A stretch of 64,000 nucleotides of DNA from Hymenobacter jeollabukensis (GTDB taxonomy: Bacteria; Bacteroidota; Bacteroidia; Cytophagales; Hymenobacteraceae): contig NZ_VAJM01000004.1 in NCBI RefSeq assembly GCF_005771675.1, forward strand, positions 372,001-436,000, written 5' to 3'. Under the pieces are notes generated by a model that was not told the DNA's origin, searched no databases, and worked only from the letters and a program-made list of their open reading frames with translations. This document shows, piece after piece, positions 9,017 through 19,492 of the stretch. How positions within the stretch are numbered: position 1 is the first letter of the stretch; each line of letters opens with the position of its first letter. Position numbers and translations under genes: made by a program.

Positions 9017-10354
9017 TTAGGCGCTGAGGGCGGTGCGCCGGGTGCGGGTCGGGCGCTTGAGCTTGTTGGCTTCGGCCTGGAGCACGTAAAGGCCGGCGGC
9101 GTAGAAGGGCATTAGCGGAATCTTGTAGCGCACCAGCGTGCCGAAGTTGCCGCTGTTGGTGCCCACCCCGATGGCGAAGATGATGCTGAAGATAAAGCAC
9201 AGCGTGACCAGGGGCTGACTGGCAATGAGCCGCAGCGTGCGGATAAACCCAGTGCGCGCGAAAATGCGCACCGTCACGACGGTAAACCACAGCGCCTCCA
9301 GGGCCGACAGCATCATCACCGGGTTGCGCGCTTCCCACAGAAACGGCCGGTACAGCGACACGACCACCGCCTGCGGGGCCACGCGCAGAATGCTGCCCAC
9401 GCTGCCGTCGATGGTGCCGACATTGTACCCCGAGCCTTTGTCGCGGGCCCGCTCGTACAGGGCCGTCTGGTTGATTTTGGTCCGTTCACCGATGTTTTCC
9501 ACGTCGAACCGCTCGTCGCCGGCCGTCAGGTTGGTGGCGCCCACCACGCCCACCACCACGCCAATGCCCAGAAAAATCGGCTTGAGCAGCATGCGCGTGG
9601 TGGCATTCTTGATGCGGCGGTTGTTTTCGTTGAACACCCACAAAAGCCCCGGCGCCAGAAACGACATCAGGATATACACCTTCACCATCACCAGCAGGTA
9701 CATGCCCAGCCCGCCCATCACCACCGACAGCACTATGCTGCGCCGCTCGATGAAAAGGTGGTAGAAGCCGTAAAAAACCCAGCCCAACGCGCCCATGCAC
9801 AGGGAGTCCTTCATCAGCCCCGAACCCCAGAAAAACACCGAGGGCAGGAAAAATACCGCAATGGCCAGCTCCTTATAAGCCGCCGGGTAGATGCGCGCGA
9901 ACGTGATGTACATGGCCCAGATGCCGCTGAAGCTGATCAGCGCGAAGGTCAGGGCCATCACGGAGTAGTTGTTGAAGCAAAACAGGCCGATAAAGGCCGC
10001 AATGCGCACTACGAAGTACTCCGTCTTGGCGTAGAACCAGAACATGCGCGCGATGTAGCGCCCAACGGCCGGGTCGTAATCGGTGGCGGTGAGGAGCTTC
10101 CAGCCCAGCGAGGGCGACTCCGAAAAGGCCTGGTTGATGACCTTCGTGTGCACGAAGTAGTTGAACGTGTCGCCGCCGCCGTAGTAGAACTGGTAGATCA
10201 GCCCCAGGGAAATGGCGCCGACAAACTTCAGCGTCAGGGCCGGGATAAAGTAGGGCTTGGTGTAGACGTTGGTGACCATCGGGCGCACCCACAGCGCCAG
10301 CCCGTAGTACAGGGCCAGGTACAGCGGGGCGAGAAAAAGGTCGGTTAATTCCAT
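9017..10354 (-). CDS. Polytopic membrane protein, polymerase-like
   Basis: Membrane protein of 445 residues with about ten hydrophobic segments over its full length and no family that I can name with certainty. A conserved-looking YYGGGDTFNYF lies after the second membrane segment (about residue 58), and a large soluble loop with many charged residues precedes the last segments. Proteins of this size and topology next to glycosyltransferase clusters are often polysaccharide polymerases or O-antigen ligases. That role is inference from context only, because the gene is convergent to the cluster. The ATG at 10354 is preferred over a TTG at 10372. Confidence 0.65.
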   Translation of the reverse strand: MELTDLFLAPLYLALYYGLALWVRPMVTNVYTKPYFIPALTLKFVGAISLGLIYQFYYGGGDTFNYFVHTKVINQAFSESPSLGWKLLTATDYDPAVGRYIARMFWFYAKTEYFVVRIAAFIGLFCFNNYSVMALTFALISFSGIWAMYITFARIYPAAYKELAIAVFFLPSVFFWGSGLMKDSLCMGALGWVFYGFYHLFIERRSIVLSVVMGGLGMYLLVMVKVYILMSFLAPGLLWVFNENNRRIKNATTRMLLKPIFLGIGVVVGVVGATNLTAGDERFDVENIGERTKINQTALYERARDKGSGYNVGTIDGSVGSILRVAPQAVVVSLYRPFLWEARNPVMMLSALEALWFTVVTVRIFARTGFIRTLRLIASQPLVTLCFIFSIIFAIGVGTNSGNFGTLVRYKIPLMPFYAAGLYVLQAEANKLKRPTRTRRTALSA

Positions 10355-10457
10355 GGAAAACGGGTTAGGCAAACGGGCTGCCGGGCCCGGGCCGCCTTAG
10401 CGAAAGGCTAAAATACGCCATTTAGGTCGGATATTGGGCCCGATACCCCTTCTGCCT

Positions 10458-11372
10458 ATGCACCTGCTGCGCACCCTCTGCGAAATTGCCGCCCCCTCGG
10501 GCCACGAAGCCCCGCTCACCGAATTCCTCCTCAACTACATTCACCAGCACGCCCCGGCGTGGCGGGCGCAGCCCCAGGTGCTGGCCGGCGACGACCTGCA
10601 GGACTGCATCATGCTGGTGTTCGGGCAGCCGCGCACGGCCGTCTTCGCGCATATCGATTCCATTGGGTACACGGTGCGCTACGGCCGGCAGCTGGTGCGC
10701 ATCGGCGGGCCGGCGGCCGAGCATGGGGCCCGCCTCGTCGGCCGCGACGGGCAGGGCAACATCGAATGCACCCTCACCGTCGACGAGGAAACCGGCGCGC
10801 TGGGCTACGAGTTTACCCGCGAAATCGAGCGGGGCACCGAGCTGACCTACCAGTGCGACTTCCGCGAGACGGACGAGTCGGTGCAGAGCTGCTACCTCGA
10901 CAACCGCCTGGGCGTGTGGACGGCCCTGCGCCTGTGCGAAACCTTGGAGCACGGCATCGTGGTGTTCAGCTGCTGGGAAGAGCACGGCGGCGGCTCGGTG
11001 AAGTACCTGGCCAAGCGCATCTACGAGCAGTACCAGGTGCGCCAGGCCCTGGTCTGCGACATCACCTGGGTTACGGAGGGCGTACACGCCGGCCAGGGCT
11101 GCGCCATTTCCCTGCGCGACTCGCTTATCCCGCGCCGCAGCTACGTGGAGCGCATCCGCCGCATTGCCGCGGCCTCGGGCATTCCGCACCAGCTGGAAGT
11201 GGAGGGCAGCGGCGGCTCCGACGGCAAGGAGCTGCAGCACGGCGCCCAGCCCTGGGACTGGTGCTTCGTGGGCGCCCCCGAAGACCACGTGCACACCCCC
11301 GACGAGCTGGTGCACAAGGCCGACATCGACAGCATGTTGCGGCTCTATGAGGTGCTGATGCGGGAGCTGTAA
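10458..11372 (+). CDS. M42-family metallopeptidase
   Basis: Cytosolic zinc peptidase of 304 residues related to M42 glutamyl aminopeptidases/endoglucanase-like peptidases. The metal and catalytic residues expected for this fold are present: H65 and D67 in AHIDS, bridging D148 in YLDNRLGVW, the general base pair E174-E175 in CWEEHGGG, D201 in CDITW, and a late histidine in EDHVHTPDE. It opens with [11 protein letters not shown], the usual M42/M20 beginning. The ATG at 10458 is chosen over a start at 10434 because it directly precedes that motif. It is divergent from the membrane protein and probably monocistronic; it likely trims N-terminal residues from peptides. Confidence 0.85.
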   Translation: MHLLRTLCEIAAPSGHEAPLTEFLLNYIHQHAPAWRAQPQVLAGDDLQDCIMLVFGQPRTAVFAHIDSIGYTVRYGRQLVRIGGPAAEHGARLVGRDGQGNIECTLTVDEETGALGYEFTREIERGTELTYQCDFRETDESVQSCYLDNRLGVWTALRLCETLEHGIVVFSCWEEHGGGSVKYLAKRIYEQYQVRQALVCDITWVTEGVHAGQGCAISLRDSLIPRRSYVERIRRIAAASGIPHQLEVEGSGGSDGKELQHGAQPWDWCFVGAPEDHVHTPDELVHKADIDSMLRLYEVLMREL

Positions 11373-11423
11373 GCGAGCAGGAGGCAGAGAATAGTCGGCA
11401 AGGCGAGTAAAAAGCTTGGCGCC

Positions 11424-11449
11424 GCGTGTAAAACCTCTATTTTACACGC
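11424..11449. promoter_or_regulatory. Perfect inverted repeat upstream of hppA
   Basis: Arms GCGTGTAAAA and TTTTACACGC are exact complements of 10 bases separated by CCTCTA. The repeat lies 55 bases before the pyrophosphatase start and 52 after the peptidase stop. There is no T-tract after it, so an operator or mRNA hairpin for hppA is more likely than a terminator. Confidence 0.55.
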
Positions 11450-11504
11450 ACCAAACTGCGTCTACTCTCCCCAAAAACTTTCCTCAACCTCCTAACACCG
11501 CTTT

Positions 11505-13763
<2,259 letters not shown>

Positions 13764-13890
13764 ACGCGCACGGGACGCGTTGCCGGAGGCTGAGGTTGCT
13801 ACATTTAAGCTGCAAATATTGGCACTTTAACGTGCTGTTAGTCAGCCCGGCACTCAGCCACGTTACCACCCGAGCCCGACTGTTCGCCAC

Positions 13891-13928
13891 GAGCAGCCCT
13901 TCCGCCCGCCGGGAGGGCTGCTCTTTTT
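13891..13928 (+). terminator. Intrinsic terminator between hppA and hpt
   Basis: Arms GAGCAGCCCT (13891-13900) and AGGGCTGCTC (13914-13923) are exact complements followed by seven T. It is 127 bases after hppA, so it probably ends the hppA transcript, but it also lies 47 bases before hpt and could act as an attenuator there. Confidence 0.75.
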
Positions 13929-13974
13929 TGTCGTACCTTCGCCGCACTTTCGCCCCGGTCCACCTTTTCCCGGC

Positions 13975-14514
13975 ATGTCTCAGGCTACTATCTCGCTTCA
14001 CCACAAAGAGTTTACTCCTTACCTGACCGAAGCCGAGCTGGCCGCCGCCGTGCGCCGCGTGGCCCAGCAGCTCAGCGCCGACTACGCCGGCAAAATCCCG
14101 CTCTTCGTGGCCGTGCTCAACGGCTCCTTCATGTTCGCTTCGGACCTGATGAAGGAAGTCAGCATCGACTGCGAAATCAGCTTTATCCGGGTGGCCTCGT
14201 ACCAGGGCAGCAGCAGCACCGGGCAGGTCAAGGAAATCCTGGGGCTGCAGGACGCCGTAGAAGGACGCCACGTGGTTATTGTGGAGGATATCGTCGACAC
14301 GGGCCACACCATGCAGATGCTGCTCCAGCAGCTCGGCGCCCGGAATCCGGCTTCGCTGGAAGTGGCCACGTTCTTGATTAAGCCCGATGCCCTGGAAGTG
14401 CCCCTGAGCATCAAATACCAGGGCATAGCCATTCCCAACAAGTTCGTGGTGGGCTACGGCCTCGACTACGACGGCCTCGGCCGCAACTACCGCGACCTGT
14501 ACCAGGCCGTGTAA
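13975..14514 (+). CDS. hpt: Hypoxanthine phosphoribosyltransferase
   Basis: Purine salvage enzyme of 179 residues that converts hypoxanthine (and probably guanine) plus PRPP to the nucleotide. The PRPP-binding loop VVIVEDIVDTGHTM is at about residues 101-114. The N-terminal LFVAVLNGSFMFASDLM, the flexible-loop region around SYQGSSSTG, and the base-contacting NKFVVGYGLDYDGLGRN near the C-terminus are all typical. Length is normal for the family. It is 81 bases before adk, another nucleotide enzyme on the same strand, and the two may share a transcript. Confidence 0.94.
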   Translation: MSQATISLHHKEFTPYLTEAELAAAVRRVAQQLSADYAGKIPLFVAVLNGSFMFASDLMKEVSIDCEISFIRVASYQGSSSTGQVKEILGLQDAVEGRHVVIVEDIVDTGHTMQMLLQQLGARNPASLEVATFLIKPDALEVPLSIKYQGIAIPNKFVVGYGLDYDGLGRNYRDLYQAV

Positions 14515-14595
14515 GAACGGAATGCGGCTTGTCCGATTCTTTCTTACCTTTCTACAGTTCCCCCCGCTTCACTCACTCCCCGCTTACCTCTCCTC

Positions 14596-15219
14596 ATGCT
14601 GAATATCGTGTTGTTCGGCCCGCCCGGCGCCGGCAAAGGAACCCAAAGCCAAAAGCTGATCCAGCGCTACGGGCTGGTGCACCTGTCGACGGGCGACCTG
14701 CTCCGCTCGCAGATTGCCCAGGGCACCGAGCTGGGCCTGAAAGCCAAAAAACTCATGGATGCCGGCGAGCTGGTGCCCGATGCCGTGGTTATCGGCATGA
14801 TTGAGTCGCAGCTGGCCGGCAACAAGCAGGCCGCCGGCTTCATCTTCGACGGCTTCCCGCGCACCATTCCGCAGGCCCAGGCCCTCGACGAGCTGATGCA
14901 GCGCTACGACACGGGTATCTCGTGCATGATTGCCCTGGAAGTAACCGAGGACGAGCTGGTGACCCGCCTGCTGGAGCGCGGCAAAACCTCCGGCCGCCCC
15001 GATGACCAGAACGAGGAGAAAATCCGCAAGCGCGTGACGGTGTACAACACCGAAACCGCCCAGGTGGCCGGCTACTACGCTCAGCAGGACAAGTTCCACT
15101 CCATCTACGGCATCGGCCCCATCGACGACATCTTCGGCCAGCTCTGCGGCATCATCGACCGGCACCAGCCCGCCACCGTCATCGACGGCTCCAAAGCCGC
15201 TGACGAAGTAAAAGCGTAA
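14596..15219 (+). CDS. adk: Adenylate kinase, short-LID form
   Basis: Enzyme of 207 residues that interconverts ATP, AMP and ADP. The P-loop GPPGAGKGT is at residues 8-16, the AMP-binding STGDLLR follows at about 35, and the conserved FDGFPRT is near 85. The LID region is short (KTSGRPDDQNEEKIRKR), with no four-cysteine zinc site, as in many Bacteroidota enzymes. It follows hpt on the same strand, and the hairpin plus T-tract after its stop (15266-15357) looks like its terminator. Confidence 0.95.
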   Translation: MLNIVLFGPPGAGKGTQSQKLIQRYGLVHLSTGDLLRSQIAQGTELGLKAKKLMDAGELVPDAVVIGMIESQLAGNKQAAGFIFDGFPRTIPQAQALDELMQRYDTGISCMIALEVTEDELVTRLLERGKTSGRPDDQNEEKIRKRVTVYNTETAQVAGYYAQQDKFHSIYGIGPIDDIFGQLCGIIDRHQPATVIDGSKAADEVKA

Positions 15220-15265
15220 CTTTGCAGAGTCAGCGGGTTTGAGCTGCTGGCATCTGACATTGACT

Positions 15266-15357
15266 GTCATCCTGAGCGAAGCGAAGGACCTTATCAATTT
15301 TGAACGAATCGTTCAGGCGTGATGAGGTCCTTCGCTTCGCTCAGGATGACGGCTTTT
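15266..15357. repeat. Dispersed inverted repeat IR-1, adk terminator
   Basis: Arms 15266-15295 and 15321-15350 match over 30 bases with one mismatch. Each arm carries GTCATCCTGAGCGAAGCGAA, the signature of the dispersed family described in the findings. The right arm is followed by TTTTTT, so this copy probably ends adk transcription. Confidence 0.85.
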
Positions 15358-15362
15358 TTCGG

Positions 15363-15449
15363 GATGAGTGGATTAGCAGATGAGTAAATGAGCGGATAAG
15401 CCGCCGGTTACTCATCCTGTCATCTGCTCATCTACTAATCCACTCATTC
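15363..15449. repeat. Imperfect hairpin upstream of obg
   Basis: Left arm 15363-15391 and right arm about 15421-15449 are complementary over roughly 28 bases with a few mismatches (ATGAGTGGATTAG and its complement CTAATCCACTCAT are the perfect part). The sequence is built of near-repeated GATGAG words, is AT-rich for this genome, and ends 10 bases before the obg start. A similar structure precedes rpoZ. Confidence 0.65.
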
Positions 15450-15458
15450 ACACCCCTC

Positions 15459-16568
15459 GTGGCTTCCAATAACTTCATCGACTACGTCAAAATCTGCTGC
15501 CGCTCGGGCCGGGGCGGGGCTGGTTCGCACCACATGTTCCGCGCCAAGGGCCGGCCGATGGGCGGCCCCGACGGCGGCGACGGCGGCCGCGGCGGCCACG
15601 TCATCCTGCGCGGCAACAAGCAGCTCTGGACCTTGCTGCACCTGCGGTACCAGAAGCACATCATTGCCGGGCACGGCGAAGGCGGCGGCGAAAACCTGCG
15701 CTCCGGGGCTCAGGGCGAAGACATCATCATCGACGTACCGCTGGGCACCATCGCCCGCGACGCCGAGACGGGCGAAATTCGGGCGGAAATCACCGAGGAC
15801 GGCCAGAAAATCATCCTGACGCCCGGCGGCCGCGGCGGCTGGGGCAACGACCACTTCAAGTCCAGCACCAACCAGGCCCCGACCTACGCCCAGCCCGGCG
15901 AGCCGGGCCAGGAAGTGTGGAACGTGCTGGAGCTGAAGCTGCTGGCCGACGTGGGCCTCGTGGGCTTCCCCAACGCGGGCAAGAGCACCTTGCTGTCGGT
16001 AGTATCGGCCGCGACGCCCAAGATTGCCGACTACGCCTTCACCACCCTGGTGCCGCACCTGGGCGTGGTGGGCTACCGCGACTACCAGAGCTTCGTGATG
16101 GCCGACATTCCGGGCATCATCGAGGGCGCAGCCGAGGGCAAGGGCCTGGGGCTGCGCTTTTTGCGCCACATCGAGCGCAACGCCACGCTGCTGTTCATGA
16201 TTGCCGCCGACTCGCCCGACATTGCCGCCGAGTATCAGGTGCTGCTGAGCGAGCTGGAGCAGTTCAACCCCGACCTGCTCGATAAGCGCCGGGTGCTGGC
16301 CATTACCAAGTCGGACATGCTGGACGAGGAGCTGGAAGCGGAAATCACCGCCACGCTGCCGGCCGACGTGCCGCACGTGTTCATTTCCAGCATCACCCAG
16401 AAGAACATCCAGAAGCTGAAAGACCTGCTCTGGCAGCAGATCCAGGACGCCCGCCGCGACGACCCCAAGCCCCTGCGCCACAGCATCTGGGTGCAGAAAG
16501 GCAGCCACGACGAAGTAGACGAGGAGGAGTTCGACGGTGAGGAACCGTCGGAGGATCAGTTCGACTAA
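15459..16568 (+). CDS. obg: Obg-family GTPase
   Basis: Ribosome-associated GTPase of 369 residues needed for large-subunit maturation and growth control. The N-terminal glycine-rich Obg fold is clear ([32 protein letters not shown]). The G domain follows: G1 GFPNAGKST near residue 168, G2 around [12 protein letters not shown]3 DIPGIIEGA, and G4 TKSD. The C-terminus is a short acidic tail rather than a full OCT domain. Start is GTG at 15459, directly before the conserved FIDYVKI. The gene is bracketed by two copies of the dispersed inverted repeat. Confidence 0.95.
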   Translation: MASNNFIDYVKICCRSGRGGAGSHHMFRAKGRPMGGPDGGDGGRGGHVILRGNKQLWTLLHLRYQKHIIAGHGEGGGENLRSGAQGEDIIIDVPLGTIARDAETGEIRAEITEDGQKIILTPGGRGGWGNDHFKSSTNQAPTYAQPGEPGQEVWNVLELKLLADVGLVGFPNAGKSTLLSVVSAATPKIADYAFTTLVPHLGVVGYRDYQSFVMADIPGIIEGAAEGKGLGLRFLRHIERNATLLFMIAADSPDIAAEYQVLLSELEQFNPDLLDKRRVLAITKSDMLDEELEAEITATLPADVPHVFISSITQKNIQKLKDLLWQQIQDARRDDPKPLRHSIWVQKGSHDEVDEEEFDGEEPSEDQFD

Positions 16569-16583
16569 GCACGATTGTCATCG

Positions 16584-16707
16584 AACGTCATTCTGAGCGA
16601 AGCGAAGAATCTCGCGTGCTGACGTCGGATAGTAACTTTTTCTTCCAACGAGAAGAATGCTATCTGGCTAAACACGTGAGATTCTTCGCTTCGCTCTGAA
16701 TGACGTT
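16584..16707. repeat. Dispersed inverted repeat IR-2
   Basis: Arms 16584-16618 and 16673-16707 pair over 35 bases with two mismatches and contain GTCATTCTGAGCGAAGCGAA and GAATCTCGCGTG. The 54-base interior has a second short pairing (GATAG with CTATC). The copy is the reverse orientation of the one at 50484-50611, whose interior it shares. The 335-base gap between obg and grpE is filled by this element and the grpE leader. Confidence 0.9.
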
Positions 16708-16732
16708 CTGCTTCATGTTCAGCGGCACATTC

Positions 16733-16740
16733 TATTTTTG
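16733..16740 (+). promoter_or_regulatory. -7 box TATTTTTG upstream of grpE
   Basis: TATTTTTG matches TAnnTTTG exactly. It is 163 bases before grpE and just beyond the dispersed repeat, so it could give a long-leader housekeeping transcript of grpE. Confidence 0.4.
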
Positions 16741-16831
16741 TCATTCGACCCGGCCGTTACTTCTGCCTAAGCGGCTGAACTAAACGGCTCATTGCGGCGG
16801 TTTTCGTGCCACTGTGTCACCCCGCAAGGCT

Positions 16832-16847
16832 TTGGCAGAACCTTTGA
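16832..16847 (+). promoter_or_regulatory. Possible sigma-54-like promoter of grpE
   Basis: TTGGCAGAACCTTTGA resembles the -24/-12 consensus TGGCAC-N5-TTGCA: GG and the second G are correctly spaced by 10 bases, with G for C and A for C at two positions. It lies 56 bases before the grpE start. No second strong match was looked for exhaustively. Confidence 0.35.
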
Positions 16848-16903
16848 GTTGCCCGAGTTTCCGAATCTGAACTTCCATACCCTGAAATACTTACCGCTTA
16901 GGA

Positions 16904-17497
16904 ATGGCTGACGCGACTTTCCCGAACCCCGACGAGCTGCAGGACCCGAACACTGCCGCCACCAACAATAGCGCCGACCACGTAGCCGGCGAAATGTTTG
17001 ACGAGCAAGGCGCTACGAGCTCCGCCCCCGACGGCGGCGCCCCCCGGGCCGAAGCCTCCCGCACCGACCAGGAAGTGGCTGATCTGAAAGATAAATACCT
17101 GCGCCTCGCCGCCGAGTTTGAGAACTACAAGCGCCGCACCACCAAGGAGCGCGCCGACCTCTTCAAAACCGCCAACCAGGAGCTGATGACCGTGCTGCTG
17201 CCCGTGCTCGACGACTTCGAGCGCGCCCGCCAGCACACCCAGAACTCCGATGATGCCAACGTGGTGCGCGAGAGCATCGACATCGTGTACAACAAGCTCG
17301 CCAAGGCCCTGCAGCAGAAAGGCCTGCAGACCATGGATGCCAAGGGCGGCGCCTTCGACCCGGAGCTGCACGAGGCCATTGCCCAGATTCCGGCCCCCTC
17401 GGAAGACCTGAAGGGCAAGGTGGTGGACGAAGTGGAGAAAGGCTACTACCTCGGCGACAAGGTAATCCGCCACGCCAAGGTGGTGCTGGGCCAGTAG
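16904..17497 (+). CDS. grpE: Nucleotide exchange factor GrpE
   Basis: DnaK co-chaperone of 197 residues that releases ADP from DnaK. A disordered, acidic N-terminal 50 residues is followed by the long coiled coil (ADLKDKYLRLAAEFENYKRR at about 63-82, the conserved GrpE signature) and the C-terminal beta-wing with DPELHEAIAQIPAP and VVDEVEKGYYLGDKVIRHAKV. Length is normal. It lies upstream of dnaJ, separated by a dispersed inverted repeat, and dnaK is not in the window. A candidate sigma-54-like promoter and a TAnnTTTG box precede it. Confidence 0.95.
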   Translation: MADATFPNPDELQDPNTAATNNSADHVAGEMFDEQGATSSAPDGGAPRAEASRTDQEVADLKDKYLRLAAEFENYKRRTTKERADLFKTANQELMTVLLPVLDDFERARQHTQNSDDANVVRESIDIVYNKLAKALQQKGLQTMDAKGGAFDPELHEAIAQIPAPSEDLKGKVVDEVEKGYYLGDKVIRHAKVVLGQ

Positions 17498-17522
17498 GGA
17501 AGAACGAACACAACAGAACGAA

Positions 17523-17626
17523 CGTCATGCTGAGCCCCGCGAAGCATCTCTACCGCTTCGTCTGATTACTAATCTCAAGAGTAGGTTACTATCAGTAGAG
17601 ATGCTTCGACTTCGCTCAGCCTGACG
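17523..17626. repeat. Dispersed inverted repeat IR-3
   Basis: Arms 17523-17553 and 17595-17626 pair over about 31 bases with several mismatches; the common part is GAAGCATCTCTAC. This copy uses GTCATGCTGAGC instead of GTCATTCTGAGC. It sits between grpE and dnaJ, 19 bases before the dnaJ start, and could affect coupling of the two genes. Confidence 0.8.
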
Positions 17627-17645
17627 GCCAAGTACAGTACCGACC

Positions 17646-18797
17646 ATGTCGACCAAGCGAGATTATTACGAAATCCTGGGCGTAGCTAAAAACGCGTCGG
17701 GTGACGAGATTAAGAAGGCTTACCGCAAGGTGGCCATCAAGTTTCACCCCGATAAAAACCCCGACGACCCCACGGCCGAGGACAAGTTCAAGGAAGCCGC
17801 CGAGGCCTACGAAGTGCTGTCGGACGAGCAGAAGCGCGCCCGCTACGACCGGTTTGGCCACCAGGGCGTGGGCGGTGCCGGCGGCAACGGCCACGGCCCG
17901 AGCATGGAGGACATCTTCTCGCAGTTCGGCGACATCTTCGGCGGCGGGGGCGGCGGCTTCGAAAGCTTCTTCGGGGGTGGGGCCCGCAGCCAGGGCCGGC
18001 GCGTACGCAAGGGCTCCAACCTGCGCATCAAGCTCAAGCTCGACCTGGAGGAAGTGGCCAACGGCGTCGAGAAGAAAATCAAGGTGAAGCGCTACACGGC
18101 CTGCAACACCTGCTCGGGCACCGGCGCCAAAAACGGCACCGAACAGCGCGACTGCGCCACCTGCCACGGCCAGGGCCAGGTGAAGCGCGTGGTGCAGACC
18201 ATGCTCGGCCAGATGGTCAGCTCCTCGACCTGCCCCACCTGCCACGGCGAGGGCAAAGTGGTGACCAGCAAGTGCGACGTGTGCCACGGCGAAGGCCGCC
18301 AGCTGACCGAGGAAATCATTCCGATCAACATTCCGGCCGGCGTGGCCGAGGGCATGCAACTCTCCATGTCGGGCAAGGGCAACTACCCCGAGCGCGGCGG
18401 CGTGCCCGGCGACCTGCTCATCCAGATCGAGGAGGAGCCGCACGAGGTGCTCAAGCGCGACGGCAACAACGTGGTGCTCGACCAGTACATTTCCATCGTC
18501 GACGCCGCTTTGGGGGCCTCGCTGGAAGTACCGACGATTGAGGGCAAGGTGAAGGTGAAAATCGACCCGGGCACCCAGGCCGGCAAGATTCTGCGCCTGC
18601 GCGGCAAGGGTATTCCGGACCTGAACGGCTACGGCAAGGGCGACCAGCTCATCCACATCAACGTGTGGACGCCGAAGAACGTGACCTCGGAAGAACGCGC
18701 CGCGCTGGAGAAGCTGCGCACTTCGCCCAACTTCACGCCCAGCCCCGGCAAGAACGAGAAGGGCTTCTTCGAGAAAGTGAAGGAGTACTTCCAATAA
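17646..18797 (+). CDS. dnaJ: Chaperone DnaJ
   Basis: Hsp40 co-chaperone of 383 residues that stimulates DnaK ATPase activity and binds unfolded substrate. The J domain has the essential HPD at about residues 34-36 ([10 protein letters not shown]). A Gly/Phe-rich linker follows ([14 protein letters not shown]). The zinc-binding region has all four CxxCxGxG repeats ([32 protein letters not shown]) between about residues 155 and 217. The C-terminal substrate domains are complete. It is downstream of grpE and followed by two hairpin terminators in a row. Confidence 0.97.
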   Translation: MSTKRDYYEILGVAKNASGDEIKKAYRKVAIKFHPDKNPDDPTAEDKFKEAAEAYEVLSDEQKRARYDRFGHQGVGGAGGNGHGPSMEDIFSQFGDIFGGGGGGFESFFGGGARSQGRRVRKGSNLRIKLKLDLEEVANGVEKKIKVKRYTACNTCSGTGAKNGTEQRDCATCHGQGQVKRVVQTMLGQMVSSSTCPTCHGEGKVVTSKCDVCHGEGRQLTEEIIPINIPAGVAEGMQLSMSGKGNYPERGGVPGDLLIQIEEEPHEVLKRDGNNVVLDQYISIVDAALGASLEVPTIEGKVKVKIDPGTQAGKILRLRGKGIPDLNGYGKGDQLIHINVWTPKNVTSEERAALEKLRTSPNFTPSPGKNEKGFFEKVKEYFQ

Positions 18798-18798
18798 G

Positions 18799-18830
18799 CG
18801 CCGCGGAGCCGTTTCACTGCGCGGCGTTTT
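18799..18830 (+). terminator. Terminator hairpin after dnaJ
   Basis: CGCCGCG (18799-18805) pairs with CGCGGCG (18820-18826) and is followed by TTTT. It begins right after the dnaJ stop. Confidence 0.55.
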
Positions 18831-18865
18831 CGCCGGATTCGCAGATTTTCTGAACAAGAGAAAAG

Positions 18866-18895
18866 CCCTTTCCAGCCTTTGGAAAGGGTTTTTTT
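18866..18895 (+). terminator. Second terminator after dnaJ
   Basis: CCCTTTCC (18866-18873) pairs exactly with GGAAAGGG (18881-18888), followed by seven T. Classic rho-independent form. Confidence 0.85.
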
Positions 18896-18982
18896 GTGGC
18901 CGTCAATGCGCGTTTGAAAAAACTTTGCGGCCGGCTGTAATGCGGCGCCGGGTTCGGCGATTAATTCGCTGACTCCACCACC

Positions 18983-19492
18983 ATGAGCCCTGCCACCGCC
19001 CCGCTGTCCGCCGATTTTACCGCCCTCATCGGCGACAACCAGCCCCTGCTGCAGCGCGTGTGCCGCATGTACTGCGCCGATGCCGACGACCGGCAGGACC
19101 TCTACCAGGAAATCGTGCTGCAGCTGTGGCGGGCCTGGCCGCAGTACCGGCCGGGCGCGGCCAAGGTGAGTACCTGGTTGTACCGAGTGGCGCTGAACGT
19201 GGCCGTGTCGGACCTGCGGCGGCGCACCCGGCACCCCGCGCCCGGCGCCCTCGACCCGGAGGCGCCCTACGCCGCCCCGCCGCCCGAGGGCCCCGATGCC
19301 GACGACCTGGCCCAGCTCTACCGGGCCATCGAGCAGCTCAGCAGCGTGGAAAAGGCCTTCGTGCTGCTCTACCTCGAAGACCGCAGCTACGAGGAAATGG
19401 CCGACATCCTAGGCCTCACCCAAAACAACGTGCGCGTGAAAATGCACCGCGTGCAAGACAAGCTTCGCCAACTACTGACCCAGCCCGCCTGA
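18983..19492 (+). CDS. ECF-type sigma factor
   Basis: RNA polymerase sigma factor of 169 residues with region 2 (DRQDLYQEIVLQLWRAWPQY and STWLYRVALNVAVSDLRRR, about residues 35-85) and region 4 (SSVEKAFVLLYLEDRSYEE and MADILGLTQNNVRVKMHRV, about 115-158), and no region 1 or 3, as in extracytoplasmic-function sigma factors. Its stop overlaps the start of the following membrane protein by one base (TGATG), so the pair is co-translated. This is the usual layout of a sigma factor with a membrane regulator. The signal sensed and the target promoters are unknown. Confidence 0.92.
   Translation: MSPATAPLSADFTALIGDNQPLLQRVCRMYCADADDRQDLYQEIVLQLWRAWPQYRPGAAKVSTWLYRVALNVAVSDLRRRTRHPAPGALDPEAPYAAPPPEGPDADDLAQLYRAIEQLSSVEKAFVLLYLEDRSYEEMADILGLTQNNVRVKMHRVQDKLRQLLTQPA

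Noticed and set aside
13764-13974. Riboswitch or purine sensor in the hpt leader
   Set aside because: Only a terminator hairpin is visible; the conserved core of a purine riboswitch is not there.
15217-15224. TAACTTTG box at the end of adk as the obg promoter
   Set aside because: The adk terminator-like hairpin lies between it and obg, so transcription from here would probably stop.
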